DNA of 64,000 nucleotides. It comes from Capsicum annuum. Its lineage: Eukaryota; Streptophyta; Magnoliopsida; Solanales; Solanaceae. The translations under genes were made by a program, and so were the position numbers. The stretch lies in contig NC_061115.1 of the NCBI RefSeq assembly GCF_002878395.1, forward strand, positions 211,646,016 to 211,710,015, read 5' to 3'. The notes beneath the pieces were generated by a model. It saw nothing but the letters and a program-made list of their open reading frames with translations, was not told where the DNA came from and made no database searches. Positions 11,938-22,143 of this stretch are shown here, in pieces; position 1 is the stretch's first letter; every line of letters begins with the position of its first letter.

Positions 11938-12850
11938 AGGGGGAAACGGTATGTTGCATTATCAGGGTCGGCTATGTGTGCCAGGTGTAGATGACCTAAG
12001 ACAACGAATTCTTGTAGAAACACATGGTGTGCATTACTATATTCATCTAGGGGATAAAGAGAGATATTGCAGAGTTTGTAGCCAAGTTCTCAACATATCA
12101 GCAAGTTAAGAACGAGCATCAAAAACCTAGTGGGTCTATGCAGGAGTTAAGTATTCCCACTTGGAAGTGGGAAGAAGTGATCATAGATTTTGTGATGGAT
12201 TTGCCTCGAACTCATCGTCAGCATAATTCAGTTTGGGTCATTATAGAAAGAATGACCAAATTAGCTCATTTCCTACCAGTCCATACCTCTTTTTTGGCCG
12301 AGGACTATGCCAAGCTCCATGTCAGAGTATTGGTCAGATTACATGGATTTCCATTGTCCATTATCTTAGATAGAGATACACAGTTTACCTTTCATTTATG
12401 GAAAGCATTTCAGAAGGGTCTTGGTACCCAAGTCCATCTTAGTACAGCCTTTCACCCTTAGAAAGATATTCAAGCAAAAAGGACCATTCAGACTTTAGAA
12501 GATATGTTGTGATCATGTGCGATAGACTTTAAAGGTAGTTGGGATGACTACTTTCTTTTTATTGAGTTTGCATATAATAGCAACTATTATTCCAGCATTC
12601 AGATGGCCCCGTTTGAGGTGCTTTATGAAAGGATATGTAGGTATCCCATTGGTTTATTTGAGGTATGTGAGGCCGCAGTGGTAGGGCCTAACTTAGTATT
12701 CGATACCTTGGAAAAGATTTAGTTAATTAAAGAAAGACTTAAGACAGCTCAAAGCCAACAGAATTCATACATAGATATGTGCAGAAAAGATCCCAAGTTC
12801 GAGATTGGCAATTTTGTGTATTTGAAAATCCCTTCTATAAAAGGAGTGAA
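11938..12850 (+). pseudogene. Integrase of G2
   Basis: The zinc-binding N-domain is recognisable from LHYQGRLCVPGVDDLR at 11954 but is frameshifted around 12048. The catalytic core is open at 12138-12461: DFVMDLP (first Asp, near 12186), then LDRDTQF near 12367 (second Asp). A TAG at 12459-12461 replaces a Gln codon, and the third catalytic residue, normally Glu in the QxERT motif, is Lys (12477-12479, GAA to AAA). The C-terminal GPY/F-type region is read at 12780-12920 with further stops. It is inactive. Confidence 0.8.
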
Positions 12851-12961
12851 GACGTTTGGCAAGAAGGGAAAGCTCAGTCCTTGATATATCAGTCCTTACC
12901 GAATCCTCAGCTATTTCAGAAAGGTAACTTATGAGCTTAAGTTGCCTTCAGATTAGATTCA

Positions 12962-13230
12962 GTGTATCCAGTGTTTCATGACTCCTTGCATAAGAAATGC
13001 ATAGGTCACCCAGCAGTTGTAGTCCCTGTAGGGAGTTTAGATATTCAGAACAGTCTCTCTTATGAAGAGATTCCAGTCAAAATCTTTGACTATCAGATTC
13101 GTAGACTGAGGAACAAAGATGTCCCTTTAGTCAAAGTTCTTTGGCAGAACTAGTCTGTTAAGGGAGCTACTTGAGAAGTAGAGGCAGATATACTGACCAA
13201 ATATCCTCACCTCTTCTTCGCAAACTCAGA
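12962..13230 (+). pseudogene. Chromodomain of G2 integrase C-terminus
   Basis: Starts after YPVFHDSLHKK (the conserved VFHVSML-type segment) and contains LSYEEIPVKIFDYQIRRLRN, VPLVKVLW at about 13120 and, after two stops (13151 and 13172), the closing EADILTKYPHLF (about 13180-13215). Such chromodomains bind methylated histone H3 and direct insertion to heterochromatin (family knowledge). Stops replace a Gln or Glu and a Trp codon. Confidence 0.8.
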
Positions 13231-13587
13231 CTCAACCTAAGGTAACAGTTTTTCCTTGAACTTACTCAGTTCTATGCTCAGGTTTCTCTTTATAAACTTG
13301 GTACCAGTTACCATTGCATATTCAATTGTGTCTTCATGCATCAGATATGTATGTTCAACATGAGAAACTCAGCTTATCAGCAATCCCAGTCATGCATTTA
13401 TGGATCATGCTCAGCTATGTACTTATGAATCAGATATGCTTGTGCAGTATGAAATTTCAGCATGTCAGTAGTGTCAATTATGAAACCATATTACAATTGT
13501 GCATGTCTAGTATCTAAAAATCAGTCTAACATTATTCTCATCATAGTTAGTCTCATTCGAGGATGAATGTTCCCAAGGGGGAGATAT
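13231..13587 (+). other. 3' untranslated region and polypurine tract of G2
   Basis: No coding domain is seen; the open frame at 13314-13517 has no recognised family. A purine run AAGGGGGAGA at about 13575-13584 directly before the 3' LTR is the primer for plus-strand synthesis. The phrase GAGGATGAATGTTCCCAAGG before it is typical of Tekay-type elements (recall). Confidence 0.6.
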
Positions 13588-16075
13588 TATAAGACACTGC
13601 AGAATTCTAACCCTAACTTAGCCTCTTAGAGCTTTATGAGGGGTCCCAAACTTAGAAAATTCTAGCTATGTATTCATACTTAGAGTTATTTTAGCCTGGC
13701 AAAGTTGGCGACTCTATTTCATGGCCCTCATGAGCTTAAAGTAATGATTTTTAGGTTGAATCATGATCAGGAATGTCAATAGATGTTCTTGGACGAGTTT
13801 CAGATTTTTTGGACTTCGTTTGGATCACATTTGAAAGCTCAAACCAGTGGATCAATGCGATCTCGATGCGTCACATCGCCGATCGCATCGATGAGTATTT
13901 ATCCTCCAGCTCCTAATGCAAATTCCAGTAAACCAACGTGGACTCGACACAGCGCGTTGGTTATCACATTGATGCCAGTGGCGTGGTGCATCAGTCTGCG
14001 CATTGCTAAATTAATTTTTAGACATTAAAAACCGCATCCTCAGGGGTATTTAGGTATTTTTCCACTTTATGTCAGCCACCAAAACACAAGATTAAGCCCC
14101 TTTAGAGGCAAAACCCATTCATCCTTCTCAAAATTTCTCAAGAAGCAAACCCTAGGACCTCCAATTCAAGATTCAGCCATCAAGAACACTCCATCATTCT
14201 TCACAAATTTGAATACTAAGGTATGTGAACTGTTCATCGAAGGGTATCCTTCAACCCTAGTAGTCCAAAAAATTCTTTAAAACACAAGTTAATTGATTTC
14301 ATGGATTTCATGTTGGATCTTGAATATATTCATGATTATGATGTTAATGGTAATCTAATTCCATGATTTGTCCCAAGTTTTATGTAAATCAGCTAATTGT
14401 GAATTGAACTTTGTGAACTTCATGTTGAACTCTTGAATTGCAAGTTGAATGTAGAATCTATGATATTACAACCTATTTATTGATATGTGAAATACCTATG
14501 CTTCTCAAGTGTTTGTCAAAATGCTTGTGTGAACTGACTAGTCCAAGCATAACATGTTATTTTGTGATTTCAGTCATGCACAAGACCATGTATATCAAGT
14601 GCTTGACAAAAATGTCTAAGTGAATGTATTGTTAGTAAGCTAGTACCATTATGCTACTAAAGTCATGCAGTGATTTACTTTTCATGCTATCGAGTCCTGG
14701 GGGTATTTAATACCTAAAAATTTAGCTTTATACCTAGAGCAGTGTTAGTTATAGAATTGTATTCAGTTATATCACGATCAGTGGTTCAGTAATCAGTTCA
14801 AAACTCAGCCAGTAATCAGTTCAGAACTTAGTTAGTAATCAGTTCAGAACCCAGCGAACTCAGTTCAGTTCAAATAGTTAACATGATTAGTAATTGTTCA
14901 GTCCAGCCTAGAACAGTTTAGAAATCAGTCCAGAGTTTATTCAGTTGGGAATAGGATTCAGCATCCAGTGAACTCAAGGATTAGGGCTCACCTACCAGTA
15001 AAGGGTGTGATCCTTAGAAGTATTCTTTATGTTCCAGAACTACGTAGCCAGCGTAGGTTGATACATCAACCTGCCAGTTAAGGGTTAATGAGGTATTTTT
15101 ACCTGCCAGTTGAGGGTACTACTGTTTTCATTCAGAGCACCTATTAAATGAGGGTGACTCAGTTTGTCTTTACGCATGACACGGTACTAACACCCTTCCA
15201 ACTGGGGTTACAGGTTAGACCCCAATCAAATCAGAGAGGGGTATGCCGGTTAGATGATTGTCTTCTATAGTCTTAGTTTCAGTTACAGTCATAGTATAGA
15301 ACTCAGTTCAGTTCTACAGAAACCAGGACTGTCAGACACAGTCACTTTATTCAGTACAAAACTCAAAATAGTTCCATAGAATCAGGATTGTTAGATACAG
15401 TCACTCAGATAACAGTAATACAGTATCATTACACTCAAATATCAGTAAACCAGTAAGTCAAAACTCAGTATCCAGTGCTATCATGACCTCAGTTACAGTT
15501 TATGTATTCATGCATGTACTCTCATTTAGTTATGCTCATGTCATTCAGTCAGTATTGTTCATGCATATGAACCCATGCATATTAGCCTACCTCACTTAGC
15601 ATACTATTACATTCAAAGTACTGACACATACTTTTCTTTTGCACTATGATGTCTTATATCATTGGTTTAGATGCACGGGCTCCTACCCGTACTTAGCAGC
15701 CCAGATCTTTCAGTAGCAGATTAGTAGTGAGTCCTCATAGTTTGTGAACATGATTATTACATCAGTATCTCAGTTTATTAGTTTTTAGTAGTTGGGGTTA
15801 GTTGGGGGCTTATCCCATCAACCCCCTATTCAGATAGTTAGAGGCTTTTGCAGACTACAGTAATCTTTTAGAAAAATGTTCAATTTATAGTATTGATTTC
15901 AGTATTTAGTAATTGATTTTCATTTTTGAACCTTATGGCTATTTCTGCCTAAATTTTGAATTTTTATAGTATTGTTATTCAGTTATTGCAGCAGGTACCA
16001 GCCATGGGTTAGCTTATAGTCTTTCAGGATTACAAGCACCGTGTAACGTTCGGGGTGCAAACTCGGGGCGTTACA
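13588..16075 (+). repeat. 3' LTR of G2
   Basis: Begins TATAAGACACTGCAG (first dinucleotide mutated from TG to TA) and ends GGGGCGTTACA. It matches 6008-8459 with small indels. It is followed by the ATTTT target duplication and then the rest of G1 RNase H. Confidence 0.85.
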
Positions 16076-16080
16076 ATTTT

Positions 16081-16404
16081 GATACAAGAATTAAATCCTA
16101 TAGCTTACTTTAGTGAAAAACTCAAAGGAGAAACTCTAAACTACTCTACATATGATTTGGAGTTGTATGCCTTGGTTAGAGCGTTAAGCAATTAGCAACA
16201 TTATCTTTGGCCTATGCAATTCATAATCCAAACAGATCATGAATCTTTGAAGCACCTTCAAGCACAAGACAAACTTAAAAGACGGCATGCAAAATAGATT
16301 GAATTTCTTGAAACCTTTCCCTATATGATTCAATACAAAAGGGGTAAGGATAATGTGGTCGCCGATGCGTTATCTAGAATGCACATTATTGTGTCCACTT
16401 TGTA
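16081..16404 (+). pseudogene. RNase H of G1, C-terminal part
   Basis: Continues the domain cut at 6007: [20 protein letters not shown], then [10 protein letters not shown] (third catalytic Asp region) near 16233 and VADALSRM near 16362. Stops replace Gln or similar codons near 16192 and 16295, and a TAG follows near 16402. It reads in frame with the upstream piece once G2 and one 5-bp duplication are disregarded. Confidence 0.8.
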
Positions 16405-17706
16405 GTCCAAGCTAATGGGGTTTGAGAGCCTCAAGCCTTTGTATCCTGAGGACCCCTACTTCGCTCCTATATTTAGGGAAAGTAAAGTCGTGGGTAGGGA
16501 TAAGAGATGATCGGATTACATCCCATATGCCATGTTTGATGGATATTTGTTTCAGGGAAGACGGTTGTGTCTACCCTCTATCTCTTGAAAAGAGTTATTT
16601 ATGAGGGAGGAACATGATGATGGTCTCATGGGTCACTTTGAAATTGATAAGCCCCTCGAAATATTGGAGTAACAATTCTATTAGCGAAGGATGTGCAAAG
16701 ATGTTGTCAAAGTTTGCAGCCAATACATGGATTATGGGAGTGCTAAGTCTAGGATCCTTCCTCATGGGTTATACACCCCACTTCCCACTCTATAACGTCT
16801 GTGATTTGATATTTCTATGGATTTCGTGTTGGGGATGCCATGGACTAAAAGGGGACGGGATAGCATCTTTGTTGTTGTTGATCATTTCTCCAAAATGGCA
16901 CACTTGATTCCTTACGAAAATAGTGAAGATGCGGATAGTGTAGCTTCTTTGTTTATTGAAAATATTGTTAAGTTATATGGCATCATAAGGACCATTGTAA
17001 GTGATTGGGACTCCAAGTTCCTTAGTCACTTTTGGAAGTTAGAATGGGGTTGGCTCAGAACCAAAATATTGTTTTCTACGTCTTGCCAGCCACAAACCGA
17101 TGGCCAAAAGGAAGTAGTGAATTAAACCTTTGGTTCTATGTAACGTTCAATGGTTAAAGATAAGTTGACATCTTGGGATAATTACATACCTCTCATTGAA
17201 TTTGGTTACAATTGGGTGATCCATTCAAGTACAGGCATCACGCCCTTTGAATATGTATACGACTTCAATGTCCTAACCCACTTAGATCTAAATCCTTTTC
17301 CAAATGATGTTATCGTTAACTTAGATGGAAACAAGAGGGACAAACCCATGAAAATCTTACATGGGAAAGTGAGGTTGCGACTTGTGAAGAAAAAGCAAGA
17401 GGTGGCCAAACGAGTCAACAAAGAAAGAAGGTGTCTTGTTCTTGAGCTAGGAAATTGGGTGTGGGTACACCTATGGAAAGACTGGTTTACCAACCAAATA
17501 AAGGGTAAGTTGCTGCCAAGAGGTGATGGTCCATTCCAAGTTTTTGAAAGAATCAAAGATAATGCTTACAAGATCGACTAGCCACTGGAATACCAAGTAC
17601 ATAACACGTTCAACATGTGTGATCTCTCATGGATTTATACCATTGAATATGAAGAACCCTTAATTTTGAGGTCAAACTCCTCTCAAGATGGAGAGGATGA
17701 TACAGG
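16405..17706 (+). pseudogene. Integrase and polyprotein tail of G1
   Basis: The zinc-binding region is scattered over 16560-16790 with frameshifts. The core is open at 16817-17125 ([13 protein letters not shown] with the first Asp; VSDWDSKF with the second Asp, next to an Arg-to-Trp change; GQKE with the Glu kept). It continues at 17150-17581 through IEFGYNWVIHSSTGITPFE to the GPF box (GDGPFQVFERI near 17526). A stop at 17579-17581 precedes VHNTFNMCDLS. The tail runs in the same frame across 17707 into the LTR. No classical chromodomain is seen; CRM elements instead carry a short CR motif at this place, which I cannot confirm by eye. Confidence 0.75.
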
Positions 17707-18368
17707 TGTCACGGGCTCAAGACCATTTACTAGAAGCCAAGTTTGGGAAGTAAAATGACTTTAAGGCGCGTTTATGAAAATGGATGTAGTTGAGCTTGTT
17801 GTGAACTCGCCCAAGGGAGTGTATGTCTTGACATGTGGGGCTGACCTTAGGCGCTCAAAATACACCCCAAGGCTTCCCAAAAACACTCCACCCCGTCCAC
17901 CCCCTTTATTAAGGTTAAAGGGGTCCTTTTACCAACTTTTTGTAATAGACTATTTAAAGTGTGTCATTTAGTCTTGTTCCTTAGTTAGATTATTTTGAAT
18001 CAAGAATGTAAAATTGAAACACCATCCTCTCAAGAGACAGTAGACCACTATTGACATCACAAGAAATAGTTTTCTTCTTGTGTTGTGTGTATCGGCCAGA
18101 AACATGAGTTCTTGAGTGAACCGAGCTCCTCTTGGATTTGTGTAAGAACTCGGTACTTGTTAAATTATTTTGTAAAGGTTTTAGAGTTTGATACACTCTT
18201 TATTTTCTACCTAATGAGTTCTCTTTGTGTCAAGTTACCTATTCTTTAAGTATTTTAAGTTTGTGGTTGCTTCTTGTATCGTATTGTTGTCTTGTTGTTG
18301 CAGGTTTAGGCATGCTTTTTTTGACTATTTTCGGAATAATTTGGTGTTGTAGATACCATTTGTTATCA
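17707..18368 (+). repeat. 3' LTR of G1
   Basis: Starts TGTCACGGGCTCAAG after GATGGAGAGGATGATACAGG (purine-rich, a possible polypurine tract) and ends TGTTATCA. It aligns with 1048-1710. Its first part encodes a polyprotein tail: the pol frame stays open here from 17774 to 17971. Confidence 0.75.
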
Positions 18369-18549
18369 TTTGGTATCAAAGCAAAGGCGGGTTGTGTTCT
18401 TACACTACAAATCACGGGCTCTTCTATTTAAAAATTAAAAAAAAAAAAGAGTTATTGGGTGTCTTGTGTTTGGAAGAGAAGTTTTCTAGATTTAGGTGTT
18501 ATTTTGCTTCTCTTAGTAGTTTCGTGCGTTGGCTTGTTGTACACTAACA
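18369..18549 (+). repeat. PBS plus leader of a second G1-family unit, truncated
   Basis: TT, then TGGTATCAAAGC (18371-18382), then about 165 bp that match the G1 leader 1725-1889, ending in GGCTTGTTGTACACTAACAC. A 3' LTR is not normally followed by PBS and leader. This looks like the start of a tandem copy, truncated at about 18549 where repeat copy C begins. Confidence 0.6.
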
Positions 18550-19882
18550 CCCTTCAGTACTCTTATTTTTAGATTTAGTGCCTCTTGTACTAACCTTACT
18601 ATGTCGTGGAATATTTTTTTGTTCTCTCTGTCTCACTCGCTCTTATTTAATATTTGTACTATTATACTTGTACTCCTACTGCTTACAATCTTATTGTATG
18701 CTTATCTTCAGTATTTCTTATACTTTCCTCCAATTAGCTCATTACTTATTATTCTGAGCTATGGTTTGACTTATCTACTAGTAGAGTAGGTGTCATCATG
18801 ACTCGCAAAATTGGATTGCGACACTTATACCTGTATTGGATCTATTATTATATTTGTACTAATTGGTTAGGAGCATGCCATTCACATTTCATACATACAC
18901 ACACATGATATACTGGTACCACTAAGATCTACTGATTTTCTTAAAACAAAAGGAGGCAACTGATAAAATCCTTGACCCATAAACACTATTCGGTGGGGTG
19001 AATTGAGATATGATAAAGTATACGAGTTGGGGAAATCTCATGTTCCCTGTATTAAAGAGCTAGGCTCGAAAGGTGAAAGAGAAAAGCCATGTAATGGCTT
19101 TCATTCATCATCATCATATTTTCTCTGCATTGCATTACATTGTTGTATTTTTATTATGTGTTTGTTGTCATGTAATTAGTTTTTCTTAGTTATATTTCAT
19201 GTTTAGTTTCCTTTAGTGTATGTATACTTAGATCTCTTAAGGAGATAGTGTGAGCTACCATTTGAAAACTTTTCCGTTTGTAGGTGACGTGCTGATAGTA
19301 TCTTTTACTTGCATAATTTTCTATTTTTCTTAGTCGGCCTATAAGATATCTACTGAGTACAAGTGGACCATACTCATTCCTACCGTGCCCTTTCGGTATA
19401 GATTCTAGTTTGAGTACGAGATGAGGTAGCTGATTTGTACAGTGATAGTTGATTTTTGGAGTACCTGGTTAGCTCCTCGTTTGGAGACTTGTCAGTCTCT
19501 ATCTACCTTTTATTTCTTTACTTGTATTTGGAGACAATGATATATTTTCAGAATTTGAATTTTGGGTGCTCTTATACATATGATACCAGGTTTTGAAATT
19601 TGATAGTATTTTTAATCATACATTGGATTATGATTACTATGGACTGACTTTGTTCTTGAAGTCTCATATCATTTTATTTCTTCTTTCCTCATATTTCTTA
19701 TCTATTGCGGATTTTTGACTTACCTACTAAGACGGAGTCGGGGTCGACGTCATCATGACTTAAACTTTTGGGTCAAGCTAGTTCTCAATGAAATATTCCA
19801 TAAAATGTGTTGACACCTTATATGACGAAGTGTTCAAAGTATTTATTAAGGGCTTCAAAATTGGAATAGGACAAATCAAATA

Positions 19883-20189
19883 CTCCCTCCGTCCTAAATT
19901 ATGTGTTGTTATTTTCTTTTTGGTCCATCCCAAAAAGAATGTCGTCTTTCCTTATTTGTTAAGTTTTTAAAGACACAATTACAATTTTATCCTTAGTGGT
20001 CCCACTTGATTTTAAATACTATTACTCCTTTTTTTATTTGTTTTACAATTAAAAGTGGTCCCACTTGATGTTAAATACTACTAGTCCTTTCTTTAAGAAG
20101 GGTAATTTTGTAACTTTAACAAAGTCAATACTTATTTCTTAAATATCGTATCCGGTCAAATGGCGACACATAATTTGGGACGGAGGGAG
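19883..20189. mobile_element. Stowaway-type MITE (307 bp)
   Basis: Terminal inverted repeats CTCCCTCCGTCC(T/C)AAATTA at both ends, flanked by TA on each side (19881-19882, 20190-20191), as for Tc1/mariner-derived Stowaway MITEs. No coding capacity. The paralogous repeat D lacks it at the matching place near 27570, so it inserted after the C/D duplication. The short open frame 19788-19970 reads into it and is not a gene. Confidence 0.9.
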
Positions 20190-20394
20190 TATGTAACATG
20201 TTGCATTAGCATGCTTTTCAATCACGGATGTGGAACATAAAGATTAGAACTTCCTATACAAGGTTGATGTTCCGCTCTAACCGAAAGGGCGTAAAAATGT
20301 ACGGACAAATAATATCTTTTAAGAATTTGATCAAAACCTGCCTCATGACAACATTTAACTCATTTTGTACTAAGCAACATTTAACTTATGACAC

Positions 20395-20558
20395 TACCCT
20401 TGGGGTGTCACTAATTTTGCATGCTTCTTCTTCGCTTTTGGTGGGATGAAATTGTAAGTGAAAGTTTTATTAATAGCGCAATAATGATTATAATATTAAT
20501 TAAAAAATGCATTTGATGAATTTTTACTATGTTGAGCCAAAGTAGATAATAATTTATA
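20395..20558 (-). pseudogene. Fragment of B3-gene 5' end and proximal promoter (copy C)
   Basis: Matches 31720-31890, i.e. about the first 30 codons, start region and TATA area of the B3 gene. The ATG is lost. The TATA-like CTATAAAT (minus strand) is kept near 20550, and the copy ends there. The left breakpoint coincides with that of copy D, so the fragment was duplicated together with the adjoining repeat. It encodes nothing. Confidence 0.65.
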
Positions 20559-20582
20559 GTTACGGTAGGTCCAAGGGAGCAA

Positions 20583-22143
20583 GTGGGCTGCCCGGACACA
20601 CGTCAAGATAAAGACTATAGCTCATGTGATCTAAAAGGTAAAATAGCTAACTCTTACACTTTTATGCGTGACAATGAGAATTACGTGGCTAGCAGCCCAT
20701 TGAGTGTGAGTAGTGTCTTACTTACTTGTGAGTCTAATGATTCTTTTCTTCTTTTTGATGATGTACATGTTGTGAGTGTGGATGCACTATTTGATCATAT
20801 TGATGACTAAATTGACTTTTCTTGTAAGATCAATTTATGTCCACTTAATGTTGAAGCCAATATGTTGAACTAGAGTACATCATCTTGTGTAAATGGTGTT
20901 GATCAACTTATTTGTGAAACTTGCCCACCACTTGAGGTTATGTGTGTTGTGATTAATGGAACTCAAGTGAGTGAAGTATTTGAGAATGTTGGTCAACAAA
21001 CTAGGAGTGAACCCGTGAGCTATCCTTATGATATGGATTCCATAGTTTGCGTAGCTCATAGGGATAATCTTGTACTTGAAACCTTTTTGAAACTTAATAA
21101 TTGTCTTTTAAAGAGTAAAGAAATTATTTGTTCTAAATATGCCCGTGAGATAGATCATGTTCTCTTTAGGTATAATGTCTTGTTTGAAGATGATTTGAAC
21201 ACTCCTAATAAACCTTGTGGTGAAAATGATGGTATAGCTTGCCTTGGAGACTATAGCCTATATGTTAACCCACTATGGTGTGAAAACATTCCTCCTAAAG
21301 ATGGAAATCTCTTTTTTAAAGATGAGAGTACTCTTAAGGGTAAGGAATGTGTATTCCTTCTTGTAAACCCGAGGGCAAAGGTATCGTTAACTCCTTGGGG
21401 TAATGTTTCTAAATTTGCATCCTTGCTTGACACATTTGTGCTTACATAGCATGAATACCAACTTGAGAATGCCAAGTTGCCTATTTTTTTAAAGGAAAGA
21501 ATGCGTATGTGCTTAAATGCTTTATCTTCACCCATGTATACTTTTACACTTGGTTCTTTCCTATACTATCTCTTTTCCTATGATGACATCCATGCTAGTT
21601 TTGGATTTGTATTATGTAGAGGTAGGAAACTTGATGGTTGGTCTACTTATTCTAATGACTATGCTATATGTGTTTAGTGTATTTTTAAGACCAACAGTGG
21701 CACCACGTTTGATGAGGTCACTTGAAGAGTTAATGAAACAATTGTGCTTTATGGTCCCTAAGTTACAGGTAGGCTTACCTTTGGGACTTCGGGACACCAT
21801 TGAGTCCTTTATAGTTTCTTTATCTCTTGGTACTTTTCATAACCATGCCCTTTGTGACGTTTTTGCTAAGATTTTCATGACTAACACAACGGATTCATGG
21901 TTATATTTCAAGTATGTTCCGCCTTGGCATGATGATGTTTATTATTGTGCTAACTCTAACCCTCATGCCATGAGGAAGTTGTGCTTATTTATCCTTTCTC
22001 TTATTTTTCAAGGTATGGATTCGAGGTCGAATCCTTTTCAAGGAGGGAAGGATGATACAAATCAAATGACCGCCTTAACTTTCGATGACATCATTCAAAG
22101 TCAGTTCGTAGGGCATCAAGCTTTAGTCGTATTGAGGACATGA
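20583..22143 (+). pseudogene. Orphan reading frame of unknown function, stop-broken
   Basis: One frame is open at 20583-20810, 20940-21449 and 21477-21677, separated by single stops (TAA near 20808, TAG near 20870 and 21447). After a probable frameshift at about 21690-21765 the adjacent frame is open to TGA at 22141-22143. Together this suggests a former product of about 500 residues. It is acidic and Cys/Leu-rich, e.g. NNCLLKSKEIICSKYAREID near 21098 and DYSLYVNPLWCENIPPKDG near 21251. I see no zinc knuckle, DSG, YxDD, RNase H or DDE motif. The last part (GMDSRSNPFQGGKDD near 22014) looks like a chromovirus pol end. No function is assigned. Confidence 0.5.

Larger units (their letters stand above)
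6008..16075 (+). mobile_element. G2: full-length but dead Ty3/gypsy chromovirus, Tekay/Del-like, nested in G1
   Basis: It has both LTRs (about 2.45 kb each), a PBS, gag, protease, RT, RNase H, integrase, a C-terminal chromodomain and a polypurine tract. The chromodomain after integrase and the LTR ends of TGTAA...GGGGCGTTACA type point to the Tekay/Del group. It inserted in the RNase H region of G1. The first 300 bases of the two LTRs differ at about one position in eight or nine by eye, so the insertion is old. The RT active site (FIDV) and the integrase glutamate are lost, besides many stops. Confidence 0.9.
1048..18549 (+). mobile_element. G1: degenerate Ty3/gypsy retrotransposon, CRM-like chromovirus, split by G2
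   Basis: Domain order is LTR, gag, zinc knuckle, protease, reverse transcriptase, RNase H, integrase, LTR: the Ty3/gypsy order. The protease style and the pre-RT motif GLPPLRGIEHQI at about 5020-5055 fit the CRM/Reina/Galadriel group of chromoviruses. The pol frame runs into the 3' LTR, as described for centromeric CRM elements, so CRM-like is my best guess. G2 interrupts RNase H at 6008-16075. The copy is dead: several frame changes and many stops. The 17707-18549 segment repeats not only the LTR but also the PBS and about 180 bp of leader, so the right end is not a simple LTR terminus. No matching target duplication is seen at 1048/18549. Confidence 0.8.
18550..20558 (+). repeat. Composite repeat copy C (LTR-derived; paralogue of 26245-27960)
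   Basis: Aligns in the same orientation with 26245-27960 over about 1.7 kb (excluding the MITE). It contains two LTR-end-like pieces: one ends near 18817 (CATCATGACTCGC...GCGACA), another near 19750 (CATCATGACTTAAAC). Between them is the CTACTGAGTACAAGTGGAC motif, seen in reverse in the LTRs at 33400 and 36390. 19780-20394 is a non-LTR segment shared with D at 27480-27764. The 3' end is a fragment of the B3-gene 5' region. It is cut on the left by G1-family sequence and on the right at about 20558. Confidence 0.7.

Noticed and set aside
18549..18549. Right LTR end of G1 at 18549
   Set aside because: The homology does end there with CA, but a PBS lies 180 bp inside and no target duplication matches; the LTR end is better placed at 18368.
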